Positions 25,669 to 35,015 of a DNA stretch of 64,000 nucleotides are shown one piece after another. The translations under genes and the position numbers were made by a program. The notes under the pieces were generated by a model. The model searched no databases and was not told the origin of the DNA. It was given only the letters and a program-made list of their open reading frames with translations. The DNA is taken from the NCBI RefSeq assembly GCF_029338555.1, contig NZ_CP119991.1, positions 248,001 to 312,000 on the forward strand, given 5' to 3'. Numbering within the stretch: position 1 is the first letter of the stretch; every line of letters starts with the position of its first letter. The DNA is from Halobaculum marinum (GTDB lineage: Archaea; Halobacteriota; Halobacteria; Halobacteriales; Haloferacaceae).

Positions 25669-25964
25669 ATCGGTTCGTAGTGTGACATCTCCACAGCGTC
25701 GGTTAAGTGTTGGTGCGCCTACCAGACCCCGAGAGACTGGTGTCGCCGCTCGGGTCGACAGCCACCCTCGTTCGGCCGACGCGGTGGTTGCCTGGCGGTG
25801 GTCGGTAGCCGGTCGCCGGCGCGTCCACCGCCGTCGTATATGCGTGCTTCGACCGTCACGGGCGACCGGAACCCTCCCCGGACTTTATGTCAATTCGAAT
25901 GGCATCACGTGACAATGCGACACGACGGGCCTCCGACCGAAGACCGGCGGCGGCGCGCGGGCGG

Positions 25965-28256
25965 ATGAACCGCGCAGTCGTCGAGGTGACGGTGTTGGCG
26001 ACGCTGTTCGTCGCCTGCGTCGGCTTGTGGTGGCGTGCCCGGGGCGACCGGCTGACGAGCGACGGGGGCTACGTCGAACGCGACGCGCTCCTCGACGAGA
26101 TCGAACGGCTCCAGCAGGAGGCGCTGCGATGGCTCACGACGACGAACCACCGTGAGATCGGCCTGCTGTACATCGCGTTCGGCACCGTCGCGGGGCTGTG
26201 GGGCGGCGTCGACGCGATGATGCTCCGGACGGAGTTGCTCACGCCCGCGGCGGACATCTGGACGCCGGAGACGTACAACGCGCTGTTCACCACCCACGGG
26301 CTGACGATGCTCATCTTCTTCGTCGCGCCCGTGTTCTTCGGCATCGGCAACTACGTCCTCCCGCTGATGATCGACGCAGACGACATGGCGTTCCCGCGGG
26401 TGAACGCGATTGGCTTCTGGCTGCTCCCGCCGGCGCTCCTGCTCGCGCGAGCGGGACTGTTCTTCCAGGTCGCGGGGCAGGGACTCACGCTGTTCGTCGA
26501 CCCAGACTCCATCCCGTTCATCCTCACGGTCAGAGAGGTGGCGGTCGGGTGGACGCTGTACGCGCCGCTGTCGATCCAGTCGCCGAACCCACAAGTGGAC
26601 CTCCTACTGGTCGGCCTGCACCTCAGCGGCGTCGCGACGACGGTGGGCGCGATCAACTTCATCGCGACCGTCGCCTTCGAGCGCGGCGAGGGGGTCACGT
26701 GGGCGAATCTGGACATCTTCTCGTGGAACATGCTCGTCACCAGCGGCATCGCGCTGTTCGCGTTCCCGCTGCTGGGGTCGGCGCTGGTGATGCTGCTCAT
26801 GGACCGCAACTTCGCGACGACGTTCTTCGCCGTCGAGGGCGGCGGCCCCATCCTCTGGCAGCACCTGTTCTGGTTCTGGGGCCACCCCGAGGTGTACATC
26901 CTGTTCCTCCCGGCGACGGGGCTGATGAGCCTCATCCTTCCGAAGTTCGTCGGCCGGTCGTTGTTCGGCTTCCGCGCGGTCGTCTACTCGACACTGGGGC
27001 TGTCGGTGCTCTCCTTCGGCGTCTGGGCGCACCACATGTTCGCGACGGGCATCGACCCGCGGCTGAAGGCGTCGTTCATGGCGGTGTCCATCGCCATCGC
27101 CGTCCCGAGCGCGATCAAGGTGTTCAACTGGCTCACGACGATGTGGGACGGCGACGTCCGCCTGACCGCGCCGATGATCCTCTGTGTCGGCGGCATCGGG
27201 ACGTTCATCATCGGTGGGGTGACCGGCGTGTTCCTCGCGGTCATCCCCATCGACATCCTCTACCACGGCACCTACTACGTCGTCGGCCACTTCCACCTCA
27301 TCGTCGTTGGCATCATCCCCTTCCTGATGATCGCCGCCAGCTACTACTGGTACCCGCTCATCACCGGGCGCTGGTACGATCGGCGACTCGCCCGGTTCCA
27401 GTCCGTGCTCCTCGTGTTCGGCTCGACGGTCACGTTCATGACCCTGCTCGTCATCGGCGGCCTCGGCCTCCCGCGGCGACAGGCGATCTACCCCGCAGAG
27501 TACCAACTGGCCCAGCAGATCGCGACCGTCGGCGCGTACGTCGTCGGCCTCTCGGCGCTGCTGTGGCTGTACAACATGCTCGTGTCGTACTGGCAGGGCG
27601 CCCGCGTCGAGACGACCGACCCGTGGGACCTCAAGCGGACGAACCAGTTCACCAACGAGTGGCAGTGGTTCGAACGACGGCTCGTCGACCGGTACGATAT
27701 GGACCCGTACGAACCCGACCCCGACGAGGTGCGCCCCGCGTTCGACGCCGAGGCGGCGTCGGCGAGTTCGCTCACCGCCGGCGCGGTGGGGTCGACGTGG
27801 CGGACGGTCGTCGAGAACGCCTCGGTCGCCGCCGCGGGCGGTGTCGTCGGGACAGTGTTGATGGCGGGCGGCCTCGGCACCGCCGCACTCGTCGGCGTGT
27901 TCGATCCGATCGCGCTCACCGAGTTGGCCGAACTCGTCGGCCTCCCGGGGACGCCGCTGGTCGGCGCGCTGTTGTTCCTCGTGGGCGGCGCGGTAACGTG
28001 GCCGCTGCTGTTCCTCGCGTTCGCGGAGTACCTCCCGGGGCGACTGCTGTTCGAGACGGGGCTGGTGTTCGCGACGATCATCTCCTCGGGGTTCCTCATC
28101 GCCTTCTACACCGGGCAGACGGGGCTCGCGTTCGTCGGCTACGTCGCGTTCGTCCTCGTCGCTCACTGGGCGTACGGCGTCGGCCTCGCGGTCACGTTCC
28201 GCTACCTCCAGGCAAAGCGGCGCGAGCGCCACGACCACGCGGGGACGGAGGCGTGA
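25965..28256 (+). CDS. coxA: Heme-copper oxidase subunit I, with extra terminal helices
   Basis: 763 aa. Catalytic subunit reducing O2 to water. Ligands: His111 (TTHGLTM, low-spin heme), His307 with Tyr311 and Glu309 (GHPEVY, CuB and proton channel), His356-His357 (CuB), His442 and His444 (VVGHFH, high- and low-spin hemes). An extra N-terminal helix precedes the conserved LTTTNHREIG, and about 180 C-terminal residues add further helices. The start is uncertain: ATG 25887 lies in the TATA-like GACTTTATGTC itself, so ATG 25965 with a short leader is preferred. Confidence 0.93.
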   Translation: MNRAVVEVTVLATLFVACVGLWWRARGDRLTSDGGYVERDALLDEIERLQQEALRWLTTTNHREIGLLYIAFGTVAGLWGGVDAMMLRTELLTPAADIWTPETYNALFTTHGLTMLIFFVAPVFFGIGNYVLPLMIDADDMAFPRVNAIGFWLLPPALLLARAGLFFQVAGQGLTLFVDPDSIPFILTVREVAVGWTLYAPLSIQSPNPQVDLLLVGLHLSGVATTVGAINFIATVAFERGEGVTWANLDIFSWNMLVTSGIALFAFPLLGSALVMLLMDRNFATTFFAVEGGGPILWQHLFWFWGHPEVYILFLPATGLMSLILPKFVGRSLFGFRAVVYSTLGLSVLSFGVWAHHMFATGIDPRLKASFMAVSIAIAVPSAIKVFNWLTTMWDGDVRLTAPMILCVGGIGTFIIGGVTGVFLAVIPIDILYHGTYYVVGHFHLIVVGIIPFLMIAASYYWYPLITGRWYDRRLARFQSVLLVFGSTVTFMTLLVIGGLGLPRRQAIYPAEYQLAQQIATVGAYVVGLSALLWLYNMLVSYWQGARVETTDPWDLKRTNQFTNEWQWFERRLVDRYDMDPYEPDPDEVRPAFDAEAASASSLTAGAVGSTWRTVVENASVAAAGGVVGTVLMAGGLGTAALVGVFDPIALTELAELVGLPGTPLVGALLFLVGGAVTWPLLFLAFAEYLPGRLLFETGLVFATIISSGFLIAFYTGQTGLAFVGYVAFVLVAHWAYGVGLAVTFRYLQAKRRERHDHAGTEA

Positions 28257-28263
28257 GCGAGCG

Positions 28264-28854
28264 ATGAGCGACGACGAGGCGACCTCGACGCTGTTCACCT
28301 ACGTCGCACCGTTCGTCGGCGTCCTCCTGATCGCAGTCGGCATCGCGGGCGCCGTGCCGGGCGGCTACGCGCTCGTCCAAGACGAGTTGCGCGACTGCGG
28401 ATCGCCTACCATCGCCGTCGAGTCCCCCGAACGGACTGCCGACATCGTCGGCGACGGAGCGCCACAGTTCGACCGCCTCGACGTCGAGGCACTGAGCGCC
28501 GCCGAGCGCGAGGCGTTCGAGGAGGCGCTCACGGCGCCGCGTGGAGAGGCCCACGTCGACGGTGCGTTTCCCAACCGCGCAGCCTTCGAGCGCGGCGCCG
28601 TAATCACCTACGAGGGGGAGCGGTACTACGCGACGATCGTCGCCGAGAACACCTGCTTCACCGCACCCTCGCTCGGCTTCCCGCTCGGCGTGTTCGCGAT
28701 CGGCCTCGGGACGGTGTGCGTGTTAATGCCGCCGCTGTATCGACGACTGGTTCGGTTGGAGCGTGAGAGCCGCGTCGACCTCACGGCGACCGAAACCGGC
28801 GCCGACGCCGACAGCGACGAGTCGTCGCGCGGCCGGGCAGAGGAGAATCGGTGA
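28264..28854 (+). CDS. Membrane protein following coxA
   Basis: 196 aa, two membrane helices (about residues 12-34 and 138-160) enclosing an external acidic domain with two Cys (DCGSP and NTCFT) that could pair, and the motif LSAAEREAFEEAL found in several haloarchaeal membrane proteins. The start is 7 nt behind the coxA stop, so it is co-transcribed and may be an accessory or assembly factor of this oxidase. That role is inference from position. Confidence 0.7.
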   Translation: MSDDEATSTLFTYVAPFVGVLLIAVGIAGAVPGGYALVQDELRDCGSPTIAVESPERTADIVGDGAPQFDRLDVEALSAAEREAFEEALTAPRGEAHVDGAFPNRAAFERGAVITYEGERYYATIVAENTCFTAPSLGFPLGVFAIGLGTVCVLMPPLYRRLVRLERESRVDLTATETGADADSDESSRGRAEENR

Positions 28855-28880
28855 CCGGGACACGGGTGTGAGCGGTGGGG

Positions 28881-30251
28881 TCAGCGGTCGGCGCCGATGG
28901 CCGACATCTCCGCCTCCAACTCGGCGATCGACTCGTCGATCTCTTTGACCAGTCGCGTCTGGTCGCCGTTCGCGTCCGCGATCGTCTCGATCTCACCCGC
29001 CAACTCCTGTGCGCGCTCGGCCACCTCCTCGACGGTCGTCGCGACCTGTTCGGTGCCCGCCGCCTGGTCGTCGGTCACACGGGCGACGTCGGCGATCCCT
29101 TCTGCCGTCCGGCTCACGGCCTCGACAATGTCCGTCAACGCCGCCATGACCGCCTCTGCCTGCTCGATTCCGTCTGACAGTTCCTCGTTGGTCTCGCGGA
29201 TCCCGTCGACGGTCCGGGCGGTCGTCTCCTGAACGTCCTCGATGGTTGCCTCGATCTCGCTGGCCTGCTGGCGCGACTCGTTCGCGAGTTCTTTGATCTC
29301 CTCGGCGACGACGGCGAACCCCTCGCCGGCTTCGCCCGCCCGCGCCGCCTCGATGGAGGCGTTGAGTGCGAGCATGTTGGTCTGCTCGGCGACGCCGTCG
29401 ATCACTTCGACGATCCCGTCGATCTCGGCGATCCGCTCACGCAGGTCGGTCACGTCGGTCGCCATCTCGTCGGCGGCGGCGTCGACCGACTCCATCGCGT
29501 CGATCGCCTCCTTCGCGGACGACTGCCCGTCGCGAGCCACCTCCTCTGCACGCATACTCGTGGTCTCGACTTCGCCCGCCGTCGCAGCGATCTCTTCGAC
29601 GCTCGCGCTCAAGTCGGCGATGTCGCCGACAACCGCCTCCAGATTCTCGTGTTGGTCAGCCGCGATGTCGGCGCTCCGAACGGAGCTGTCCGCGACGTTC
29701 TCGGCGGAGTCTCGTAGTCGGTCCAGCACCGCGCGTATCTCCTCGGAGACGGTCCGCTGTGCGGCGGCCATCCGCTCGCGCTGTCTGACGAGGTCGGTGA
29801 CGACCGGCGTCATCTCGACCGACCCGATCACCTCGCCGTCGAGCGTCTCCATCGGCACCGCGATCGCGCGGACCCACATGTCGCCGTCCGGCGTCGGGAC
29901 CTTCCGGAACTCCTCCTCGCGAACCGCATCGCCAGTCCGTGCGACCGTCTCGGCGAGGATCTCGGATTTCCCCTCGGTTCCGAAGAACTCGTACCCCATC
30001 GTGCCGATCGCCTCGGACTCCGGGCGACCGTAGTTGGCGACCGCGGAGGCGTTGAAGTGGCGCAACACCCGCTCGTCGTCGACCGCGAGGATCGGCTCAG
30101 GGAACTCCTCGACGAGTTGGTCGAACAGGTGTCGCCACTCGTCGCGCTCGCGTCGCAGTTGCTCGCGGTCCTTCTCCTCGTCGGGGGTGGTCCCCTCGAC
30201 GGATCGTCTGTACGTCCGTTGGGCGTCGTGGTCAGGGTGGTCGAGTTCCAT
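28881..30251 (-). CDS. Soluble Htr transducer (methyl-accepting, PAS-containing)
   Basis: 456 aa, no membrane segment. Residues about 45-150 are a PAS domain ([16 protein letters not shown]) and residues about 180-456 a methyl-accepting signalling domain, with the conserved hairpin tip around [19 protein letters not shown] and flanking heptad coiled coils. It should sense a cytoplasmic cue and drive CheA. Start ATG 30251 because the 83 upstream in-frame codons have no haloarchaeal protein character. The promoter is probably near 30376-30388 (TTATCAATATC), giving a leader of about 100 nt. Confidence 0.88.
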   Translation of the reverse strand: MELDHPDHDAQRTYRRSVEGTTPDEEKDREQLRRERDEWRHLFDQLVEEFPEPILAVDDERVLRHFNASAVANYGRPESEAIGTMGYEFFGTEGKSEILAETVARTGDAVREEEFRKVPTPDGDMWVRAIAVPMETLDGEVIGSVEMTPVVTDLVRQRERMAAAQRTVSEEIRAVLDRLRDSAENVADSSVRSADIAADQHENLEAVVGDIADLSASVEEIAATAGEVETTSMRAEEVARDGQSSAKEAIDAMESVDAAADEMATDVTDLRERIAEIDGIVEVIDGVAEQTNMLALNASIEAARAGEAGEGFAVVAEEIKELANESRQQASEIEATIEDVQETTARTVDGIRETNEELSDGIEQAEAVMAALTDIVEAVSRTAEGIADVARVTDDQAAGTEQVATTVEEVAERAQELAGEIETIADANGDQTRLVKEIDESIAELEAEMSAIGADR

Positions 30252-30636
30252 CGTGTTCACATCCGGTGTCCGCACAGACGGCGGGTGACGAAGCCGTCTG
30301 CCTCCCGTCGCTTCCCCACTCGGGAACGGGATCAGTCGTGCGTGCCGCAGCGCAGTGTCACTCGACGGGTTCGGACTGATATTGATAAGCGTTCGCACGC
30401 AAATTGCAGAATTGCGACTTGGGCCCACTGTGCGTGTCGATTTGCCGACGAGTCCGTCGAGCGACTGGTCGGGCGGTCCGATTCGCGGACGCGACGTCAC
30501 ATCGCCGTGGCGCGAGCCGGGTCGTCCGCGAGACAGTCACCTATTCGGCGTGAAACCGATGAACTGCCGCGGACACTGGCGTTCAGCGACAAGAAACGCG
30601 GTGCCGGGAGTCGTCAGCGTTCACCAAAACTGAACA
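30252..30636. other. Intergenic region upstream of the Htr gene
   Basis: Contains the likely Htr promoter (30376-30388, minus strand) and, at its right edge, one GTTCA-N7-TGAAC dyad. No gene is supported. Confidence 0.5.
30619..30635. promoter_or_regulatory. GTTCA-N7-TGAAC dyad (site 1, behind iclR)
   Basis: Perfect 5-bp inverted repeat with 7-nt spacer, ending 1 nt before the last base of the iclR gene. Identical arms and spacing to the dyads at 31413 and 31546, and the spacer CCAAAAC differs from site 2 by one base. Confidence 0.55.
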
Positions 30637-31380
30637 CTACTGATCGAGTGCGAGCCCGGCCTGCTTCGCCGTGCTCAACACCAACCCGGGGAGGTCCTCG
30701 TCGAGCCGCTTCCCCGAGAATCGTTCGTTTGGTCCCTGGACGCCGAGGGCGCCGACGGCAGTCCCACCGGCGGTGATGGGCGCCGCGACGCCGCGCATGT
30801 CGGAGCTGAACTCCCCGCGGTCGAATGCGAGTCCGCGGTCCTCGACCGATCGGAGCTCCTTCCGTAGGGCGCGGCTGCCGTCGAACGTGCGGTCGGTGGG
30901 CGTCGCGTCCACCGCGGTCGCGTACCGATCGATCTCGTCGGCCGATCGGTGCGCGAGTAACACCTTCCCCGGCGCGGTCGTGTGGAGTGGGACGCGACTG
31001 CCGGCCCGGAAGCGGTAGTGGTTGCGCTCGGGTCGGCGGACGTCGACGTACACCGCGTCGTCGCCCTCCGCGACAGCGAGGACGGCGGACTCCCCGGTCG
31101 TCTCGGCGAGTTCGGTGACGAACTCGCGAGCGCTCCGGTACAGCGACCGCCGGTCGCGAACGGTCATGCCGGCGTCAAGCAGTGCCAGTCCGAGCCGATA
31201 GCGACCGTCACTCGCGCGGACGACGCCGAGTCGCTCCAACGTCTGCAGGTGATTGTGGACAGTTCCCTTCGAGAGCCCGAGCTCGCGGGCTAACTCGGAC
31301 ACGCCGGCGTCGTCAACCTCGAGCAGCGCGTCGACGACTCGTGCGGTGGTGTGGCTGGCGCCGACTGGGTACTCGCCCAT
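30637..31380 (-). CDS. IclR-family transcriptional regulator
   Basis: 247 aa. Residues about 8-60 form the IclR winged HTH (DAGVSELARELGLSKGTVHN), residues about 75-245 the GAF-like effector domain (RVPLHTTAPGKVLLA, then DMRGVAAPITAGGTAVGALG). Divergent from the galactoside operon; its promoter TATA (31401-31410) abuts a GTTCA dyad, and another dyad lies toward the operon. This is the classic arrangement for a local sugar-responsive regulator that also controls itself; the effector (galactose, galactonate or derivative) is inference. Confidence 0.92.
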   Translation of the reverse strand: MGEYPVGASHTTARVVDALLEVDDAGVSELARELGLSKGTVHNHLQTLERLGVVRASDGRYRLGLALLDAGMTVRDRRSLYRSAREFVTELAETTGESAVLAVAEGDDAVYVDVRRPERNHYRFRAGSRVPLHTTAPGKVLLAHRSADEIDRYATAVDATPTDRTFDGSRALRKELRSVEDRGLAFDRGEFSSDMRGVAAPITAGGTAVGALGVQGPNERFSGKRLDEDLPGLVLSTAKQAGLALDQ

Positions 31381-31400
31381 GGCCTAGTTCCGTGAGGCAA

Positions 31401-31410
31401 GGTATATAAA
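31401..31410 (-). promoter_or_regulatory. TATA box of iclR
   Basis: TTTATATACC on the minus strand, about 25 nt before the ATG at 31380. Confidence 0.6.
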
Positions 31411-31412
31411 TC

Positions 31413-31429
31413 GTTCACCAAAGCTGAAC
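31413..31429. promoter_or_regulatory. GTTCA-N7-TGAAC dyad (site 2, iclR promoter)
   Basis: Located immediately upstream of the iclR TATA box, where the BRE would be, so a bound dimer would block TFB/TBP. Likely autoregulatory operator. Confidence 0.65.
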
Positions 31430-31545
31430 GCTGACTCTCCATCGTGATTGTTCATTAGGGACACGCCTGATCAGCCCAATCACTCGAATCCGCCATCTAG
31501 AACCCCCACAAGACCATATTTCGCCTAATCCCCACCGACTATTCC

Positions 31546-31562
31546 GTTCAGCGATGATGAAC
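31546..31562. promoter_or_regulatory. GTTCA-N7-TGAAC dyad (site 3, galactoside operon promoter region)
   Basis: Extended to CGTTCA-N7-TGAACG here. It lies about 90 nt upstream of the operon TATA box. Likely binding site of the IclR regulator; upstream position fits an activator role. Confidence 0.6.
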
Positions 31563-31648
31563 GGCTTGCTTATGAATACGGTTGTTCGGGGAGGGGAAAG
31601 TGGTGCTAGAAGCCGTTTACCCGCCGAATGGGATGGCAGACCCCGTAC

Positions 31649-31658
31649 AATTATATAG
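31649..31658 (+). promoter_or_regulatory. TATA box of the galactoside operon
   Basis: AATTATATAG, 29-38 nt before the ATG at 31687, giving a leader of only a few nucleotides. Confidence 0.6.
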
Positions 31659-31686
31659 GAATAGTTGGTAGACGATGAGGACGGCT

Positions 31687-33063
31687 ATGTCAAAGCGTAC
31701 CAACACAACTGGGCGGCGACGTGTGCTGAAGGGAGCGGGCCTGGCGGGCCTGGCGGGCCTGGCCGGGTGTATCGGGACGGGCGACCCTGCACCGTCGGAC
31801 GGTGGCACCGAGACGAGTGGCAACGGCGGGAGCGACGGCGGCGGCAGTTCGACCACGTCGAGCGGACCGGCGATGGCGCAGTCCGCAGAGGTGTGGGGCT
31901 GGGACGTCGCTGCGAAGTCGCTGGACCTGATCGACGACCCCTACGAATCCGAACACGGTGGCGACATCACGATCACCCAGATCGGTCGCGCCGACATGAA
32001 GGACAAGTTCAAATCGACGCTCCTGTCGGGCTCGGGGGCACCGGGCGCGGCGATGATGGAGAGCGTCGACGCCGCCTCGTGGGTCGACACGGGCGGCCTG
32101 CGCGACATCTCTGACTGGCTCGCGGAGGCCGGCATCAAAGAGGAGTTCGTCCCCGGCAAGTGGGGCCCCCTCGAGAAGGACGGCGGCACCTACGCGCTCC
32201 CGTGGGACATCGGCCCCGTCGGGACGTTCTACCGCCGCGACGTGATGGAAGAGCACGGCATCGACCCCACGAGCGTCGAGACGTGGGACCAGTACATCGA
32301 GGAGGGGAAGAAGCTCCCCGACGGACAGTACCTCCTCAACCTCCCGTCCAACGACTACGACGGTCTGTGGCGGATGATGTTCCGCCAGCTCGGCGGCCAG
32401 CCGTTCACCAGCAACGGCGCGGTGAACATCAACTCCGACAAGAGTCTGCAGGTGGCGCGCATCCTCAAGCGCCTGCGTGACTCGGGCGTGGCGAACGACC
32501 TCGCCTCGTGGTCGTCGGCGTGGTTCACCGCCTTCGGCGAGGGAACCACTGCCAGCCTGACCGCGGGTGCGTGGATCGAGGGCACCCTCAAGGCCGAGCT
32601 CGGTGACACGGCCGGCCAGTGGGGCGCCATCAAGCCGCCGGCGATCGAGTCTGGCGGCTCGCGCGCGACGAACTGGGGCGGCTCGAACGTCACCATCGCG
32701 AAGCAGGTCGACGACGAGACGGCCCGTCGCGCGTGGGACTACATGGCCTACACGTTGGGCAGCAAGGAGCACCAGCTTACCATGTACAAGGAGTACGGGA
32801 TCTTCCCGGCGCTGGAGTCCGCCTACGAGTCTGAGGCGTTCGACCAGGGGAGCGAGTTCCTCGACGGCCAGGAGGCCGGTCGGATGTTCGCCGAGATCGC
32901 CCCCGAGATCGCACCGTACCGCTACACGGTCGACACGCCGGAGGTCACGAAGGCGATCAACACCCACTTCCGCGACATGATGACGGGCAACAAGACCCCC
33001 AAGGAAGCGATCGACGCGGCGGCCACGCAGGTCGCCGACCGGACGGGTCGCGACCTCGCCTGA
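31687..33063 (+). CDS. Sugar-binding lipoprotein of a CUT1-type ABC transporter
   Basis: 458 aa, family 1 extracellular solute-binding protein. Tat signal (TGRRRVLKGAGLAG) and lipobox LAGC, then a Gly/Ser/Thr linker, then the bilobed binding domain with typical segments (WDQYIEEGKKLPDG, LTAGAWIEGTLKAE). It should capture an oligosaccharide or galactoside outside the cell. ATG 31687 is preferred to ATG 31675 by spacing from the TATA box. First gene of the operon that runs to 42233. Confidence 0.92.
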   Translation: MSKRTNTTGRRRVLKGAGLAGLAGLAGCIGTGDPAPSDGGTETSGNGGSDGGGSSTTSSGPAMAQSAEVWGWDVAAKSLDLIDDPYESEHGGDITITQIGRADMKDKFKSTLLSGSGAPGAAMMESVDAASWVDTGGLRDISDWLAEAGIKEEFVPGKWGPLEKDGGTYALPWDIGPVGTFYRRDVMEEHGIDPTSVETWDQYIEEGKKLPDGQYLLNLPSNDYDGLWRMMFRQLGGQPFTSNGAVNINSDKSLQVARILKRLRDSGVANDLASWSSAWFTAFGEGTTASLTAGAWIEGTLKAELGDTAGQWGAIKPPAIESGGSRATNWGGSNVTIAKQVDDETARRAWDYMAYTLGSKEHQLTMYKEYGIFPALESAYESEAFDQGSEFLDGQEAGRMFAEIAPEIAPYRYTVDTPEVTKAINTHFRDMMTGNKTPKEAIDAAATQVADRTGRDLA

Positions 33064-33075
33064 TTGCTCACCAGC

Positions 33076-34092
33076 ATGGCCGCACCAACTTCCAACGAGC
33101 CGCTGTCGGACGCCACTGTCCGCGACCGGGCTCGGTTCTTTCGACAGGCGCTGAGCCGTCGGCTTCCGAGCCTCGGCGAGAGCGGCGTCGGCTACCTGTT
33201 CCTCCTGCCGACGTTCCTGTTGTTCTCGCTGTTCCTCGGGTTCCCGATCCTGTACACGTTCTACCTCTCGTTCTTCCGGTTCCAGGGCGTGAGCGACGAG
33301 ACGCTGCTGTGGATCGATCTGCCGGGCTTCGAGTTCCAGTTGACCCGCATCGCGGAGCTCCAGTTCGTCGGGCTCCAAAACTACACGGCGATGTTCACCG
33401 ACACGCTGTTCCTGCAGGCGTCGTTCAACACGCTGTTCATCCTGCTGGTGCAGGTGCCGCTGATGGTGGGGTTGGCGCTGCTGTTCGCGGTGGCGCTCAA
33501 CGCCTCGTTCGTCAAGTTCCGCGGCGTGTTCCGTACCGTGCTCGCGCTGCCGGTGTCGGCGAACCTCGTCGCCTACTCGACGGTGTTCCTCCTGTTGATG
33601 CAGGAGACGGGCCTGGTGAACTACGTGCTCACGGGCGTCGGCCTGCCGGCGATCCCGTGGCTCAGTAGTTCGTTCTGGTCACGGATGACCATCGTCGGCG
33701 CCGTCACCTGGCGGTGGACCGGCTACAACATGATCATCCTGCTGGCGGGGCTGCAGAACATCCCCCAACAGCTGTACGAGGCCGCCGAGATCGACGGCGC
33801 CAGCCGGATCGACAAGTTCCGGTACGTGACGGTGCCGCAGCTGCGGCCCGTCCTGCTGTTCGTGTTCGTCACCTCGACGATCGGGACGTTCAAACTGTTC
33901 AGCGAGCCCGTGATCATCAACAGCGGTGGCGCACCGCTGGACTCGACGATCACCATCGTGCAGTACATCTACCAGACGGCGTTCATCGACTTCCGGCTGG
34001 GCTACGCGAGCGCGTTGACGTACGTGCTCATCTTCGTGGTCAGCCTGCTGTCGGCGGCGCAACTGCGCGTCGGAGGGTCCGACGATGCGTGA
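33076..34092 (+). CDS. Sugar ABC transporter permease (UgpA/MalF type)
   Basis: 338 aa with about six membrane segments and the cytoplasmic EAA-type loop (EAAEIDGASRIDKFRYVTVP) that contacts the ATPase. Partner of the next permease. It starts at ATG 33076, 12 nt after the binding-protein stop (a TTG at 33064 is a weaker start), and its 3' end overlaps the next gene by 8 nt. Confidence 0.92.
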   Translation: MAAPTSNEPLSDATVRDRARFFRQALSRRLPSLGESGVGYLFLLPTFLLFSLFLGFPILYTFYLSFFRFQGVSDETLLWIDLPGFEFQLTRIAELQFVGLQNYTAMFTDTLFLQASFNTLFILLVQVPLMVGLALLFAVALNASFVKFRGVFRTVLALPVSANLVAYSTVFLLLMQETGLVNYVLTGVGLPAIPWLSSSFWSRMTIVGAVTWRWTGYNMIILLAGLQNIPQQLYEAAEIDGASRIDKFRYVTVPQLRPVLLFVFVTSTIGTFKLFSEPVIINSGGAPLDSTITIVQYIYQTAFIDFRLGYASALTYVLIFVVSLLSAAQLRVGGSDDA

Positions 34093-35008
34093 GGAGACGC
34101 GCCGCGAGGCGGTGTGGCAGTTCCTCACCTACGCGTTCATCCTCATGGGCGCCACCGTGACGATGGTGCCGCTGTACTGGATCGCGGTCGCGTCGACGCT
34201 GAAGGAGTCGGAGTTCCTCTCGTCGACGGCGCCGCGCCTGCTGCCGGGCGACAGTTTCCTCGCGAACTTCGAGTCGCTGCAAGCCCGCCAGAACGTCCAG
34301 TTCGTCGGCCACCCCGGCGAGATGACCCAGTACATCGACGTGGGTCCGTTCTACTTCGCGTACGACTTCTGGCACCTGTGGGACATGGGGGCGATGGAGA
34401 GCAGTATCTTCGTCGCGGTCGTGTACACGGCGCTGTCGCTGCTGCTGTGTTCGATGGCCGGCTTCGCGTTCGCGAAGTACGAGTTCCGGTTCAAGAAGCC
34501 CATCTTCTACGCCATCCTCGCGACGCTGATCTTGCCGATCCAACTGCTCGTCATCCCGCTGTTCCTCCTCATGAGCCAGCTCGGGATGACGAACAACTAC
34601 TGGGCGATCATCCTCCCGTGGGCGGCGAACCCGCTCGGTATCTTCCTGATGCGCCAGAACATGCGGTCGATCCCCGACGCGCTGTTGGAGTCGGCCCGGA
34701 TGGACGGCGCCACGGAGTTCCAACTGTACTACAAGATCGCGCTGCCGACGATGAAGTCGTCGTTGGCGGCGCTGGCGATCATCCTGTTCCTCTTCCAGTG
34801 GAACCTGTTCTTGTTCCCGCTGGTCATCCTCGACCAGGGCAAGTACACGATCCCGGTCGCCATCAACCAACTCGTCGGCGCACAGCGCGTCTACTACGAC
34901 CAGATCATGGTCGCAGCGGCCCTCTCGGTGATCCCGGTGTTCCTGCTGTTCCTGTTCTTACAGAAGCAGTTCGTCAGCGGGATCCTCGCAGGGGCCGTCA
35001 AGGAGTGA
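34085..35008 (+). CDS. Sugar ABC transporter permease (UgpE/MalG type)
   Basis: 307 aa, about six membrane segments, EAA loop LESARMDGATEFQLYYKIAL. The large external loop after the first helix (about residues 30-100) is longer than in many MalG proteins. Forms the translocation heterodimer with the preceding permease, with which it overlaps. Confidence 0.92.
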   Translation: MREETRREAVWQFLTYAFILMGATVTMVPLYWIAVASTLKESEFLSSTAPRLLPGDSFLANFESLQARQNVQFVGHPGEMTQYIDVGPFYFAYDFWHLWDMGAMESSIFVAVVYTALSLLLCSMAGFAFAKYEFRFKKPIFYAILATLILPIQLLVIPLFLLMSQLGMTNNYWAIILPWAANPLGIFLMRQNMRSIPDALLESARMDGATEFQLYYKIALPTMKSSLAALAIILFLFQWNLFLFPLVILDQGKYTIPVAINQLVGAQRVYYDQIMVAAALSVIPVFLLFLFLQKQFVSGILAGAVKE

Positions 35009-35015
35009 GTTAAGC

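Noticed and set aside
26198-28298. Long open frames on both strands over coxA (689 and 564 codons)
   Set aside because: Arg/Pro/His-rich shadow frames of coxA, which carries all heme-copper ligands.
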